Under the pieces are notes generated by a model. That model was not told the origin of the DNA, did not search any database, and saw nothing but the letters and a program-made list of their open reading frames with translations. The position numbers and the translations under genes are program-made. Below are positions 12,907-24,480 of a DNA stretch of 64,000 nucleotides, in pieces. The stretch's first letter is position 1; every line of letters starts with the position of its first letter. This DNA comes from Cryptomeria japonica (taxonomy: Eukaryota > Streptophyta > Pinopsida > Cupressales > Cupressaceae): positions 552,986,136 to 553,050,135 of the forward strand of contig NC_081413.1 in assembly GCF_030272615.1 (NCBI RefSeq), in the 5' to 3' direction.

Positions 12907-13041
12907 GTACAACTTGATTTGGCCTAGTGGTGGAGAACTTGTGCTCTTGAAATAGAGGTTACAAGTTCAAATCCCATAAAGGGGGTAGGGTATGTACACC
13001 TTATCAGCTTCGACCCATTACCTATCAAAAATATAAAATAA
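12907..13041 (+). mobile_element. tRNA-derived SINE, copy 1, with a 19-bp TSD
   Basis: A 135-bp body is flanked by a perfect 19-bp direct repeat, AATAACTAAATCGATATGT, at 12888-12906 and 13042-13060. It has a tRNA-like head. The A-box-like TGGCCTAGTGG is near 12920, and the B-box-like GGTTACAAGTTCAAATCCC is near 12957-12975. Together these form an internal RNA polymerase III promoter. The body continues with a GGGGGTAGGGTATGTACA segment and a TCGACCCATTACC-type tail before an A-rich end. SINEs encode no protein and depend on LINE enzymes, which are abundant here. A second copy lies at 21926-22053. I cannot say whether the family has a published name. Confidence 0.9.
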
Positions 13042-13301
13042 AATAACTAAATCGATATGTTTCTTGGATGGTGATTTTTATTGATAACATGAACGAATCA
13101 TTAACAAGTGTCACATAGTAGTGAGTACTTGTCATCATAGTATTGTTATAAAAACACTTGTTCTAAATTTTAATTATTATAATTTTTTGTTTTTTTTTTT
13201 TGGAGAAAGGGTAAAAACTTTATTGAGAATCAGAAACAAGCATTACAAAAAAGAATCAAAGGCCCAAGGCCCCAGAGAAAAACTACCAATCCAGCCACAG
13301 A

Positions 13302-16300
13302 TCAACCAGCTTCAAAGCCATACGTGTCCTCAATGATAATCTTCTGCAATTCCTGACAGTAATCCCCAGAGAGATGCTCCCAGCCTTCCACTTTCCACTC
13401 ACTATCATGATCTGAGGCCCACTTGTCCAAACAGTCAGCCACTCCATTCCATTCGCGAGGAATATGAATGAAGGACACCTGCTCCATCTAGGAGCTAATT
13501 TGGAGAATTTGTTGAACAATCCCTGCCGACTGCCACTGAATCCCACTCACCTTCTGATTAGACAACAAATTAACAACAATTTGTGAATTTGATTCACATA
13601 TCACCTTCCTAAAACCCCACTCCAAATCCCACTCAAGTGCATAAAGAATCACAAAACCCTCCATAAAATTATTAGACTAACACCCTTTATGCACCGAAAA
13701 GAAGAAAACAACCTCCCCCCTGCTATTCCTGCCAACACCCCCTACCCCAGCAGGGCCTGGGTTACCTCTAGAAGAGCCATCAGTGTTGATCATGATATAC
13801 CCATCCTGAGGGGGTGCCCACATTCCAATCTTGTGCACCTTCTTCATAGCCCATCTACCTTTCCTGACATAAGCAGAGGCAGGAGACAGCTCCTGCAAGC
13901 CAAGCCTACTCACAACATCCACCTCATCTCTACCCAACGGGAAGTTTACCTCACATTTAGCTTCCATTGTCTCCTGAATCATAACAGTGATCCTATTCCA
14001 AACTTGTTAAACAAACAATTTGGCCTCCCTGAAAATCCTTCTATTCCTTTCGAGCCAGATCTGCCACAGAATGAAGATAGGCCCAATATACCAGACCGTC
14101 TGGAGGAAGGAGGACGGAATAGGAGGTCTACCCAAACTGCTCCAAAACTCAACCAGAGAATCTGCATGGACACAAGGATGCTTCCACACCCCCCACCAAT
14201 AGTGCCTGATAAGCATAGAGAAGGGGCATCTGAAGAACAGATGTGAGGCGTCTTCCTCTCTGTTACCACACAAAACACAAATAGAAGGCCCCAAGAATCC
14301 CCGCTTGCGGATATTGTCCCAAGTTAGACACCTATTCCAAGCCACAGTCCAGACAAAGCAATTACACTTCGGCCAAGAAGCATTATTCCACACCTGTTTC
14401 CACCAGTTCACTTCTCCTCCCTCAAGTCTTTGTCTCAACAGTTTCCGGTAACCACTAACCACAGAAAAAATGCCCTTAGGATTTGGAGACCACGCTAGCC
14501 CATCCCTACCCTTAAGGGAGCTACAGTGTTTATTTGCCAAAATGCCCTGCAACTCTACACACTCTTCCTCCATCCCAACAACCGGCCATTCATTAGGAGT
14601 CTTCCACCACTCTAGATCCAGCCGACCGCACCTATAGACAGCCTTAAAGTCACTCACCCTTGACCATCCAACTTACAAGAACCTCTGGCCCAGGTTTCCA
14701 AGGTTAGGGAACTGATCAAGGATGGGAGGGTATCCATCCCAAGAATCATTCCAAAAAAGAACCTCTTCCCCCTTCTGCAGATCCAAAAAAGCCTTGCCAT
14801 AATGAGAGAAGCTCCCCTCTTGAGAGTGTACTAGATCGATGAGCCCTTCCCTTCTAGCGGATATCTAGGGATTTCCTCCATCGAGATCCTCTGCATATAT
14901 TTGTTGGCCAAAATCCTGGCCCAGCCTCAGTCCTGCTCAACACACCACCTCTAGTACAATTTAACTACAAGAGCCTCCCCAAAAAGAATAGATTGCCTTA
15001 ACCCAAGCGCCCTGGACTGCTTCGGGGTACATACCAGGTCCCAGTTGATTAGGCTCCATTTGGAAGAGGTGAGATTACCTACCCATAAAAATTTCCTAGC
15101 CAGAGAATCCAACCCCTTCAAGAACCACTTAGGAGCCACCTGAAACATACATTGATAGATTGAAAGAGCCTAGACCACCGACTTAATTAGTAGAACCCTC
15201 CCCACAAAGGATAACCATCTATGAGTCCAGTGTTCAACCTTGGAGTGAAATTTATCCAAGATCCCCTGCCACGACTCCCTAGGGGGATTGCCAGGAGAAA
15301 TAGGGATACCCAAATACGTCAAGGGCAGAGAGCCAACTTGGAATCTCAAGATAAGAGCAATCCTCCTCTGGATAGACTCAGGAGTGTTGAAAAAGAGGAT
15401 AGAATATTTATCCTCGTTGATCATTTGGCCTGAAGCTGCAAGATAAACATCCAGAACCTTTCGCAGATTTGTAGCTTCGTTGATCTGCGCTAGGCCCATA
15501 AGGGTTGTATCATCCACAAACTGCAAATGAGACTGCGGCTGCAATTCATTACCCCATCTCCAACCCTGAGTAGATCCCTGGCCCACATTGTGCTTAATGA
15601 GCCTCCCTAGACCCTCAACAAGTAGAATGAATAAATAAGGGGAGAGGGGATCTCCCTGGCAGAGACCCCTAGAGGCACCAAACAGCTTGATATGGTCTCC
15701 ATTGATAAGTACAGAGAAATAGGTGGACGTAACACAACTCATGACCCACTAGATCCACTCGTCCGCAAAACCAAAAGCCCTAAGGATCTTCTGAAGGAAG
15801 GACCAATGGACTCTATCGTATGCCTTTGCCATGTCCAGCTTGATAAACATAGCTTTTTCCTTGGAGGTTGCCATAGAATGAATGGTCTTCGTAGCAATGA
15901 CCACCCCATCCAGAATTTGGCGCCCTTCCACAAACCCACTCTGCTCCTCAGAAATAACACTTCTTCAATCTATCCGCTATCAGCATCGAGATGATCTTAT
16001 AAATCACATTGCAGGGGGAAATTGGGCGGAACTGGCCTAACTGGTCAGCCCCTGCACACTTGGGGATTAGAGCAATGAAGGTCGCATTCAATGCCCTAAG
16101 CATCCGTTTATTCCTCTGGGACTCTTGGACTACTTCCAATAAATCTAGCTTAATTATATCCCAGAACTCTTGAAAGAATTCAACGGGGAACCCATCCGGT
16201 CCCGGAGCCTTTCCTTTCTTCATGTGGAAGACTATCCTCTCAAGTTCCTCCAGCAAAATAGGATACAAAAGTTGCTCATTCATCTCCCTTGAGACAAGAT

Positions 16301-17594
16301 AAGGGATGCAATCCAGAACCAAATTCTCCTCCACTGTTTCCCCCTAAGAATCCTCCCTAAAGAGGGACTGGAAAAACTGGAGAGACTCCCTAGACATCTC
16401 CTACATGGATAAGCACTGCTCCCCTCTGTCATTAACCAGAATAGGAATGGAATTTTCGTGTCTTCTTCCTTTCACTGAGTTGAAGAAGAAAGTAGTTTTC
16501 TTGTCCCCCTCCTTCAGCCAGTCAATACGAGCTCTTTGCTTCCAATATATTTCTTCCCGAAGCTCCCATTCCTCTACCACCTTGACAGCCTTGTCTTCCT
16601 CTCTAAGTAGATCCTCAGACAACCCATGCTCCCTAATTTCCCTAGGGATCTCATTCAGTGCAATTTGAGCAGCTTTCCTCTCATGAAAAATGTTCCTAAA
16701 GCCTTGTCGGTTCCACAGTTTAAGCTGAAGCTTTACAAATTGCAGCTGCTTGGCAAAAGAGTACATGGTAGTGCCAAAGGTCGGCCTCCCTTTCCTCCAC
16801 CAATCCGCAACAAGGACCTACAAAGGAGGGTCCCGAAGCCACATAAGTTGGAATTTGAATGAAGGCGAACAGGCAACCCGAGCCGAAGATGAAACCAACT
16901 TGATGGGCCAGTGATCTGACCCTCTCCAGTCAAGAATCTTAGAACTTGTGGACCACCCCCCACCGATCCAAAAATAGGAAACTAGAAAACGATCCAGTCG
17001 CTCAACAATCCAATTCTCTCCCACCCTCATGTTGTTCCAAGCGAACAAACCATTGCTAGGCTTGATGTCAACTAGTTGCATCAAGGAGATACTATCCTGG
17101 AAAAGGAAAGAAGAAGGTTCCAACCGCATTACACCCCCCTTCTTTTCACTCAACTCCAGGATGGCATTGAAGTCTCCCGCCATAATCCAAGGGTGAAAGG
17201 GGGCCAACCTTCGCATACCTGAAACATGAGACCATAAGCCTTTCTTACCCTGAAAATCAGTGGGAGCATAGATATTTGAAAACAAGATGAATTCCCCAGT
17301 CTCAAGACTAGATAGCACCCCAGATAATGAGGATCTGGAAGCAACCCACTAGACAGGGTGGAACCTTAAAGGGTTCCAAAGGCAGGCCACCCCTCCCGAG
17401 GAACCAGCTACCCCAACACACTGACACTCACCTCGCCCCCATAGCTTTGGCACGAGACCCATCATACTCTCCACTGAAAGTTTAGTTTCTTGCAAGAAAA
17501 GGACATCAGGTGAATGATTCCTGATCAAATCCCGAACAGCTTTTTGTCTAGGGCCATTGTTCAAGCCCCTTACATTCCATGAAAGCACAATCAT
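13302..17594 (-). pseudogene. LINE A ORF2: endonuclease-reverse transcriptase-RNase H
   Basis: ORF2 makes the nicking and copying enzyme of target-primed reverse transcription. The ATG at 17594 starts an APE-type endonuclease: LSWNVRGLNN, FLQETK, then GDFN at about codon 140, RLDRF, and SDH at about codon 227. The reverse transcriptase follows: APGPDGFP, FRPIS, a LDMAKAYDRVHW block, GLCQGDPLSP, and the catalytic FVDD at 15520-15509. Next is a CVLCGN...H...C zinc-finger (zf-RVT) region near 14270, then RNase H (NTDGSSRGNPGP near 13790 to NGVADCLDKW near 13440), ending in TGA at 13304. One expected catalytic aspartate is Asn (ESNS). There is a frameshift near 15950, another between 14950 and 14660, and about 13 in-frame stops, ten of them TAG. 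Confidence 0.93.
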
Positions 17595-19018
17595 TTAGGA
17601 GGGTTTGAGAAGTGTGAATCCAAAGTCTTCACTGATCCTGACTCGACCAAATTCTCTCCCATCAATTTGATCTTATCCAGATCCTTCTTCCTGTTGACCT
17701 TTGAGCTCTTCTCTGAAGTGCTTTTCTTAATATCTCTCTGATGTAGACCCAGGTGAACGGCTGACTTATTACTTTTAGCCCCACCCAGTTCCAATTTTGA
17801 AGCTATGGGGGAACCCTCCCCCTCAGCCAGGTTAACCTCCATCCCAAGAGCCAGGCCCAACTAAACCCCTACTGTCTGGTCCATCTCTATCTGCTGGCTT
17901 CCAACCACTAGCAGGGCCTGGGAAGATTCCTCCATTACACTTTCCAACACCCCTCCAGATGCACCCTGATCTAGAGGGGTTAACCCCAGATTTACTTCCT
18001 GATGGCTCAGGTCATCCAAGGCCTCAAATCTATTGAAGGTATCCTCCTCACGTCTCTCCTGTAAGGGTCTCTTTTGTCCTCTATACTTGTTCTTTGTCTT
18101 TACTGAGACAAAACCATCAGCACCCTCTACCACACCCGACATGGGAGCTTTCCCTTTCTCAGCCCTATCAAGGCTCAGTTATGGCTGCTGAGGTTGTCTT
18201 ACTACTGGTTTGTATCTAGGACACTTCCGTTGTAAATGACCATACTCATGACACAGATGGCAACGAAATGGTAGAGTCTCATAATCCAGTTGTTGAACCC
18301 ATGAATAAGAGTCTGCGCACATATCTATAGCATCTGGCAAGGGTTTACTAAGATCTATTTCAACACAGATATGTGCAAAGGTCATTACCTTTCTCCCCAG
18401 AGTTTGCGATAAGGATCCGACTGGCCTCCCAAGCAGAGCAGCGAGCATCCGTAGCACATCCTCCCGATAGCATTCCACTGGAAGATGTGGTAATTGAACC
18501 CACATCGGAACCCTATTTGGGAGCTCCTCTGAAGGATTAAACCCCGCATGCCATGGCTTGATGAATAATCCCACCTGGTTGTAAAAATGCAGACCTCCTT
18601 CAAAGGCCCTATTGCGATCCTCCATGCAGTTGAACGTGACTATGAAATAGTTATTTGCCAAAAGCATAATCTCCATTTCCCCTTCCGGTGCCCACGTCCG
18701 TTGCGCCCAATTTTCCAAAAACTGCAGTGAAACCCTCATTCCCAAAAACTTGCAGTACAACGAGTGATTTGAAAAATATTCAATGTCTTCGGCTATTATC
18801 TCAAGAGGGATGATCAGCTTCGGCCTCTCACTGCATCTCTCCAAACACCCATTAATTTTCACCATGTGAGCGCTACCAACACTCCCAAATCCTGAGTCAG
18901 AAGAGAATAGGTTATTGTTAAATGTCTTCACATTCTGAAATGGGGGTTTTGAGCCCATCACAGCACGGAAATCCATAGCTGGGACCGCCTGCAAGGCTTC
19001 CCCACCCAAAGTCGCCAT
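17591..19018 (-). pseudogene. LINE A ORF1: RNA-binding protein with DUF4283-like region and CCHC zinc knuckle
   Basis: ORF1 coats LINE RNA. The ATG at 19018 opens a frame of 475 codons with two nonsense codons, TAA at 18181-18179 and TAG at 17863-17861. The frame otherwise runs unbroken to TGA at 17593-17591. The first 240 residues look like the DUF4283 region of plant LINE ORF1 proteins. A zinc knuckle of the form C-x2-C-x4-H-x4-C follows (C253, C256, H261, C266). The tail is charged and low in complexity, with an NRFEALDD block as in related ORF1 proteins. Its stop overlaps the ORF2 start as ATGA, which suggests termination-reinitiation. The start was chosen because upstream sequence is leader-like and this is the first ATG of the frame. 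Confidence 0.88.
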
Positions 19019-19810
19019 CGGGGCTCACAAAGAATTAAAAAAGAGAAAAAACAAGGACGCTGGCCAAGGGCCCACACCCCAAAGGTCTCCCCACAGGGAC
19101 TCAGCACCCAAGGCCCCTCCCCTCACCCGTACCTCCGAAGATCGGCCTTCCTACAGTCCCAAGCTCCTGGGATATCCTCGGCTGCAGCAGTGAAGACCCC
19201 ACCCCCACGCAGCCTTCACACCCCCCGGCGACCACCCTACAGCCACCCCCAAGCCCTCCAGCCCCTTCCACCACCGTCTACCCCCCTCTCGTAGCACTTC
19301 CCTCCCACACGAAGCCACACCAGCGCCGCTTGCGAGCTAGGGCCATGAAACCCTAGCTTGGCTTCCTGCATGCACCAACGTGGACGCCATCCTCCATTTT
19401 CTTTCAATTATTATAATTTTGAATTGTAATAAAAATATTTATTTTAATTTTTAATCATTATAATTTTGAATCATTGTTATTTTAAAATTATATTAGAATA
19501 ATTATATTTATGTAATATTAACTATAATTCTTATTTTAATAAAATAATATAAACTAGCAATTGCACTTTGGTGTGCAATGGGTATGCTAAAGAGGTGTGG
19601 AAGGTCAATTGGCATGTAGTTCATGAGGTCAATTTGTGGCCATGATGTTGTTTGTGCAACAAAGGACTTGATTGAGAGGTGATAGCTTAAAATCAACTAT
19701 GCATCCACTAACAAGGACTCAATCATAACTGAAATGAAACCTTTGAATTGAGAAGATAATCATTTTTTATTAGCAACATGCTCATGTTATGTTTGCAATG
19801 GGTGAGTGCA

Positions 19811-21735
19811 GGAGAGAGGTTGAGATAGGGCTAGAAAGAGGTATATAGAGGGGGGTAAGAGTGAGAGAGATACAGGTAAAGAGATAGATATAGAGATAGA
19901 AAATAAGATGAAGATATTGATGGAGTTGAGGATAGAGATGGAGAATGGGGATAGGAAAATGGAGAGAAGGAAAGAGATATGAGAGAGAGGGAGAGAGAGG
20001 GGAGAGAAATATATAGATATGGAAGAGAAAAATAAATAGTTGGAGAGAGATGAAGATATAAAAAGATAAAGATAGAGATAGGAAGTGATATATAGATAGG
20101 GGGAGAAATATAGTGGTAGAGAGAGATAGAGGGATAGATGAAAGAAATGATAGGGATCTATATAGGTATAGAGAGGAAAAAAGATATGGATATAGAGGTC
20201 CAAAAAGAGGGAGAATGAAAGAGAGATGGATGGATAGGAGGAGGCATGTCTAGAGATTAGGGGGAGAGATGATGATAGAGGTAGAGATGAAGATAGAGAA
20301 AAAGAGGAGGGAAAAAAATATGGAGCAAGGGAGAGGGGGAGATAAAGATAGAAAAAGAGGAGATAGAGAGGAGAGACAAAGAGGAAGAGAGAGAGATATA
20401 TATAAAGGAAGAGGGAGATATGAGAGATATATATAGATCGTAAGATAGAACTAGATAGTTATAGATATATATATAGAGAGAGAGAGAGAAGAAGAGGGAG
20501 ATAGATAAATAAATGGACAAATAGACATGGAGAGAGGGTGAGAAAATTAGGGGAGATAGATATATATTGGAAGAGAAAGAGAGAGATATAGAGATATACA
20601 GGAAGAAAAGAGAGAGAGAGGTAGAGATAAAGAGATAGATAGGGGGGTAGGGAGGGAATGAGGGAGGGAGAGATGGGGAAAAATAGAGAGGAGAGTAAGA
20701 TAAAGAGAGGGATGGCCCAGAGATAGAGCGGGGGGTATTGATATATATAGAGGAAAATATAGATAGATAGAGAGTGACAAGGAGTGAGATAGAGATATAT
20801 GTATAGAAAGAGATAGATAGACTAGCTAGAGAGAGATGGAGAGAAATATAAAACATGATATATTGTGAAAGAGATATGGAGTGAATGAGAGAGAGGGGGG
20901 AGGCAAGAGTGACAAAAAGGAGCTAACAAAGACAAGTAATAGAGAGAAAGGTTTAGACTCTAGAGAGAGAGAGAGAGATAAATATGGGGAAAGATAGAGA
21001 GATAGAGATAGCGAGAGAGGGAGGGGAGAGAAACATGGAGTGTGTGTGTATAAATTAGAGAGAGAAAAAGTAGATAGATATAAAAAGAGGGAGTGATGGG
21101 GAGATATAGAGAGATAAGATGGAAAGAGGGAGAGAAGGTATGTATATGGATAGAAAGATATAGATATAGGGATAAAAAGGATCTAGAGAGTAAATATAAC
21201 TTGTAAAATATAAAGGGGTGAGAAAGAGGGGGAGATAGGAGAGAAATAGGGGGAGATGGATAAATAGAGATAGAAGGAGAGTGACAATTAAAGAGGGGGA
21301 TAGAGAGATAGAAAGATAATAAAGATATAGGAAGTGACATATGGAGAGGTAGAGAGGGATATAGAGTGAGTGAGAGAGATGAAGGAAGAGGAGTGTATAA
21401 GATCTAGAGATGGTGAGATAGAATAGAGATAGGGAAGGAGAAATAACCTAGAGTGTGTGTTTGTGTGAGTGAGAGCGATATAGATATAAAGATAAGGAGG
21501 AAGAAAGAGGGAATGTGTGTGTGAGTAAAAGAGATATAGAGATAGATATAAAGAGGGAGAGAGAGGGAGAGAGATGATATAGAAGTAAAGAGATATAAAA
21601 AGAGGGAACAATAGGAGAGAGAGAGAGGGAGAGATGGAGAGATAGATAGAGTGAGAAGGATAGAAGGGGAAAAGAGAGAGAGACAAGGAGAGGTAAGGGG
21701 ATATAGATAAGGGAGAGAGATGGAGATGGATATAA
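19811..21735 (+). repeat. C-poor GAGA/GATA array in copy 1
   Basis: About 1.9 kb in which the plus strand is almost entirely G, A and T in GAGA, GATA and TATA steps, with very few C. A short non-simple island near 20900-20960 (reading CAAGTAATAG then GGTTTAGAC) is conserved in copy 2. This shows the whole array was duplicated rather than expanded twice. The minus strand therefore shows long Ser/Leu/Tyr/Ile-rich ORFs that are by-products of base composition. Confidence 0.9.
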
Positions 21736-21925
21736 TAATCAAATGACATGCTAACATCAACATAGCTCCCCAAGGACATATATGTTATCTTTAAATTATT
21801 GGCATGAAATAAGTAATCATAAATTAGTTGTTGTTTCTTGCTCTCTTGCTCTAAACATTTAATTTAGGTGTTAAGTTGAAATTTATTTTGTTATATAAAT
21901 TAGAATAAAATTCAAATATATAATT

Positions 21926-22053
21926 GTACAACTCGGTTGGCCTAGTGGTGGAGAACTTGTGGTCATGAAAGAGAGGTCACGAGTTTGAATCCCACAAGGG
22001 GGTAGGGTATGTACAACTTATCGGCTTCGGCCCATTACCAATCAAAAAAAAAA
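21926..22053 (+). mobile_element. tRNA-derived SINE, copy 2, with a 14-bp TSD
   Basis: A 128-bp body closely matches the SINE at 12907-13041. It has the TGGCCTAGTGG A-box-like motif, a B-box-like GGTCACGAGTTTGAATCCC, the GGGGGTAGGGTATGTACA segment, and a short A-run at the end. It is flanked by the perfect repeat TCAAATATATAATT (21912-21925 and 22054-22067). The equivalent site in the other duplicated unit (27274-27287) holds a single diverged target copy without the insert. The SINE therefore moved in after the duplication. Confidence 0.92.
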
Positions 22054-22608
22054 TCAAATATATAATTATTCTATAATAATAAATTTTTAATAAGACAAAA
22101 TGTATTAATTCTAGCATCTTTTAATTATTATTTGTAATTCCATAAAAAATATAAATAATTAAAATACAATTTTCACTTAATAAAACAAAGAATATTTGAA
22201 AAAAAGTGAAAGAAGTAGAATAAATAATAAAAAATAGAACATCTAATAAAAGAAGATAATATTAAACGACATTCTTATCAAAAGGAAATAGTAATAAAAG
22301 AAATATTTAATTTAAAATATAATTATTCTACCATAATTATAATTTTCATAAGACAAATAACTATAGATGAAATTAAATATAATAATTTTTAGTTATTATA
22401 AAAAAAAAAAATTATTATTTAGCAAAAAAAAGACATAAATGATTAAAACAATTTTAAACTTGAGGGAAAATAAATAAATAAAAAAATTTAAAAAATTAGA
22501 ATTAAATAGAGTTGGTTCTCTCTTTTTCAATATTTTTTCGTTTATTTTTTAAGAAACTTAAAAAAGATAGAATATTCTAATAAAAGAAATAATATTAAGA
22601 GATATTTT

Positions 22609-22647
22609 CACTAAAAGTAGATTATATATATAAAAAATCTACTTTTA

Positions 22648-22650
<3 letters not shown>
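22609..22650. repeat. Perfect 15-bp inverted repeat
   Basis: The arms 22609-22623 and 22636-22650 are exact reverse complements (CACTAAAAGTAGATT) around a 12-base AT loop. A (TA)n run follows directly at 22651-22686. It may be a MITE relic or a replication hairpin. Confidence 0.85.

Positions 22651-22686
<36 letters not shown>
22651..22686. repeat. (TA)n microsatellite
   Basis: A 36-bp pure TA run next to the hairpin. Confidence 0.95.
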
Positions 22687-22689
<3 letters not shown>

Positions 22690-22731
22690 AATAATATTAA
22701 AATGTATATTTTTATGCTTGAGGCATTCCTA

Positions 22732-22783
22732 AACCACCTACTTATTTTTATTTCTATAGTCTTGATTTTAAAAGTAGGTGGTT
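22732..22783. repeat. 12-bp inverted repeat
   Basis: The arms AACCACCTACTT (22732-22743) and AAGTAGGTGGTT (22772-22783) are exact reverse complements with a 28-base loop. This is the second hairpin within 150 bp. Confidence 0.8.
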
Positions 22784-23329
22784 CACTTCATATAGGGAAT
22801 GACTTTCTTATAATGATTATAATATAATAAAAAAATTATAATGAAAACATTATTTTTCCTTAAAAGCATAATCTTAATTTAATTTAAAAATATATATAAC
22901 TACATTTGTAATAATACAATTAATCTCAAATTCAATTTTATTTTTTTTGCTCGGTAATAATTTATGTTTTATTTAAAACCAAAATAAAGTATACATAGTA
23001 AGTCTAAAAAAGTATTTGAGATCAAAAAGGGCACACCCGCCCACCAATATCAACCAATCAAAAAACTAGAACCCTACAACCCACCAACCCACCCATATAC
23101 AACGAAATTTGCTAGATCGTGTCTCAAAAAGATGCCAATCCAAAAAGGACACGTCATCATTAAGAAAAACAAAATGCTTCAACTCACTGGACTTTCCTTT
23201 GATGGTTGCATCTCACCACCCTGGCATCTTTGTTCTCCATCACTCTCGTCAGCCTAGGTCGCAGCACCCTTCTTTGCTCCCGTTCGACCTTTGCCTTTGC
23301 CTGAGCAATGATACCTTTTAGCTCCTCAA

Positions 23330-23796
23330 TTATGTATATAGTTTCAATGCATCCCATCCCCTTTTGGCCTCCTGCCTGTGATGAAACCTGCACATTCCTT
23401 TTGCCCATCGTAGAAAGGAGAATATACCAGTATTACCACCATTCCTACCATCCTCCACCCCTTCGCAAGCATCAAACCCCACTCTCGGTTCCACCCATTC
23501 CAGAAAAGAGTCCATTCCAATTAGGAAATCCTCATGAATTATCATTTGCATCACCTTTTTTACTGTGGTCGTGTCTTCGCCTAGTTCCAATCCCCAAGCC
23601 ATAATGAGGGCATAAACATCCATTATGGTTTTGAACCTATATTTAATTGACTGAAAGCCCCCTCGACCACTATCACTGCACTCTGAGACAACAAAACATC
23701 AAGAAACTTGAACATTTTCTGCAATTGGCCTATGGTAATTTCACCGAAGAAGGCAAAGGTCCACCTCTTTCTTTGTAGGGTGAAATTGGCCTCCAT
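23330..23796 (-). pseudogene. LINE B downstream ORF (ORF3-like), homologous to that of LINE C
   Basis: About 275 bp past the RNase H end, an ATG at 23796 opens with MEANFTL. This equals the MEANFSL start found in LINE C at 28806. After a frameshift near 23630 the frame continues to 23330. The best shared block reads MDVYALIMAWGLELGE here and LDILSLFVALALQVGK in LINE C. A KRGW motif near the end matches RRGW in LINE C. I recognise no known domain. It could be a third LINE protein or a separately translated ORF2 tail. Stops and the frameshift show this copy is dead. Confidence 0.6.
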
Positions 23797-24022
23797 ACTT
23801 GCAACAAACCAATTGTACTACATCTCCAAATTAATACGAGCACCTTCACAAAGCTCTGTTTCAACTAAAATTATCTTATTAAAGATGTCTCGAGAAGAAG
23901 AGGGATGAAATAAATGCCAACTCATGGCCCGTAAAATCATCATTAGCAATGTGCCTCGCTTATCTCAATCGCCGCCTTTCTCTCACCATCTTCTGAAACT
24001 GTACTCTCCATCTGTAGTGTCA

Positions 24023-24480
24023 TTAAAGGAGGCCACCCGCTCCCTCCTCAAGATTGATATTGCGAAAATCCTCCCATTTAAAGTCACCCACTTCACCAAA
24101 TGTGAGAGCCCATTTTGATAAAATATCAACCTCGACATTACCCATACGTTTGATATGGCTTAACTGAAAATCCTCAAAATACTTTAATTCTTCCAGGATA
24201 TTATGGATCCACCCTTGTAAATGCCATGCATCAATTCCTTTCTTCATTAAAGCCAAAATGATAATCAAAGAGTCTCCCTCCAAGTGTACTTTCCTCTCGC
24301 CTGACATCTTACACATCCTAACAGCCAACATGGTTGTTGTCGCTTTAGCCAAATTTTTAGTACCATCCATCAATCTCTAAGCACCTATAGCCAACGTATC
24401 ACCCTTCCAATCCCGCACAATAACCCTTGCCCCTAAAGGTCCCAGGTTGCCTTTGGAAGCTTCATCAAAGTTCACTTTCT
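24023..24480 (-). pseudogene. LINE B ORF2 remnant: RNase H domain
   Basis: The frame contains the core of the plant LINE RNase H. VNFDEASKGN near 24480 is the first catalytic Asp block. VHLEGDS near 24285 is a later catalytic Asp. NVEVDILSKW near 24115 is the last Asp block. The frame ends at 24023. An in-frame TAG at about 24377 interrupts it, and the usual catalytic Glu region reads NLAKATTT, so a key residue is lost. The domain would remove RNA from RNA-DNA hybrids. It ends with a WEDFRN motif, like FEDFRN in LINE C. Confidence 0.82.

Larger units (their letters stand above)
13187..19405 (-). mobile_element. LINE A: full-length L1-like retrotransposon, inactivated
   Basis: A 6.2-kb element on the minus strand, bounded by a perfect 15-bp TSD (AATTATTATAATTTT at 13172-13186 and 19406-19420). 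Its 3' end is a poly(A) tail (T-run at 13187-13201 on the plus strand), with an AATAAA signal at 13224-13219. The order is: a 5' leader of about 390 bp (19405-19019, GC-richer than the surroundings), ORF1, then ORF2 with endonuclease, reverse transcriptase, zinc finger and RNase H, then a roughly 100-bp 3' UTR. Both ORFs hold in-frame stops and ORF2 has frameshifts, so it cannot move on its own. Being full length, it is a good reference for the other LINE fragments here. Confidence 0.93.
19549..22500. repeat. Duplicated unit, copy 1 (contains a GAGA/GATA array and a SINE)
   Basis: This segment is collinear with 25008-27720. The shared order is ACTAGCAATTGCAC with a short hairpin (stems 19560-19566 and 19573-19579), about 250 bp of ordinary sequence, a C-poor array of nearly 2 kb, then an AT-rich flank beginning ATAATAATCAAATG. 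The flank continues to about 22500. Both ends are approximate. Copy 1 carries a SINE at 21926-22053 that copy 2 lacks. No protein is encoded. It may be a non-autonomous element or a segmental duplication. Confidence 0.8.

Noticed and set aside
12907-13041. Possible tRNA gene
   Set aside because: A and B boxes are present, but the flanking arms do not form a complete cloverleaf. A TSD surrounds a longer body, so it is a SINE.
13689-14246. 185-codon plus-strand ORF
   Set aside because: It is antisense to the zinc-finger/RNase H part of LINE A ORF2, which has clear motifs on the minus strand.
19787-21779. Long minus-strand ORFs (138-199 codons) rich in Ser, Leu, Tyr and Ile
   Set aside because: They are translations of the GAGA/GATA array. 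Several frames are open at once and no motif or start context supports a gene.
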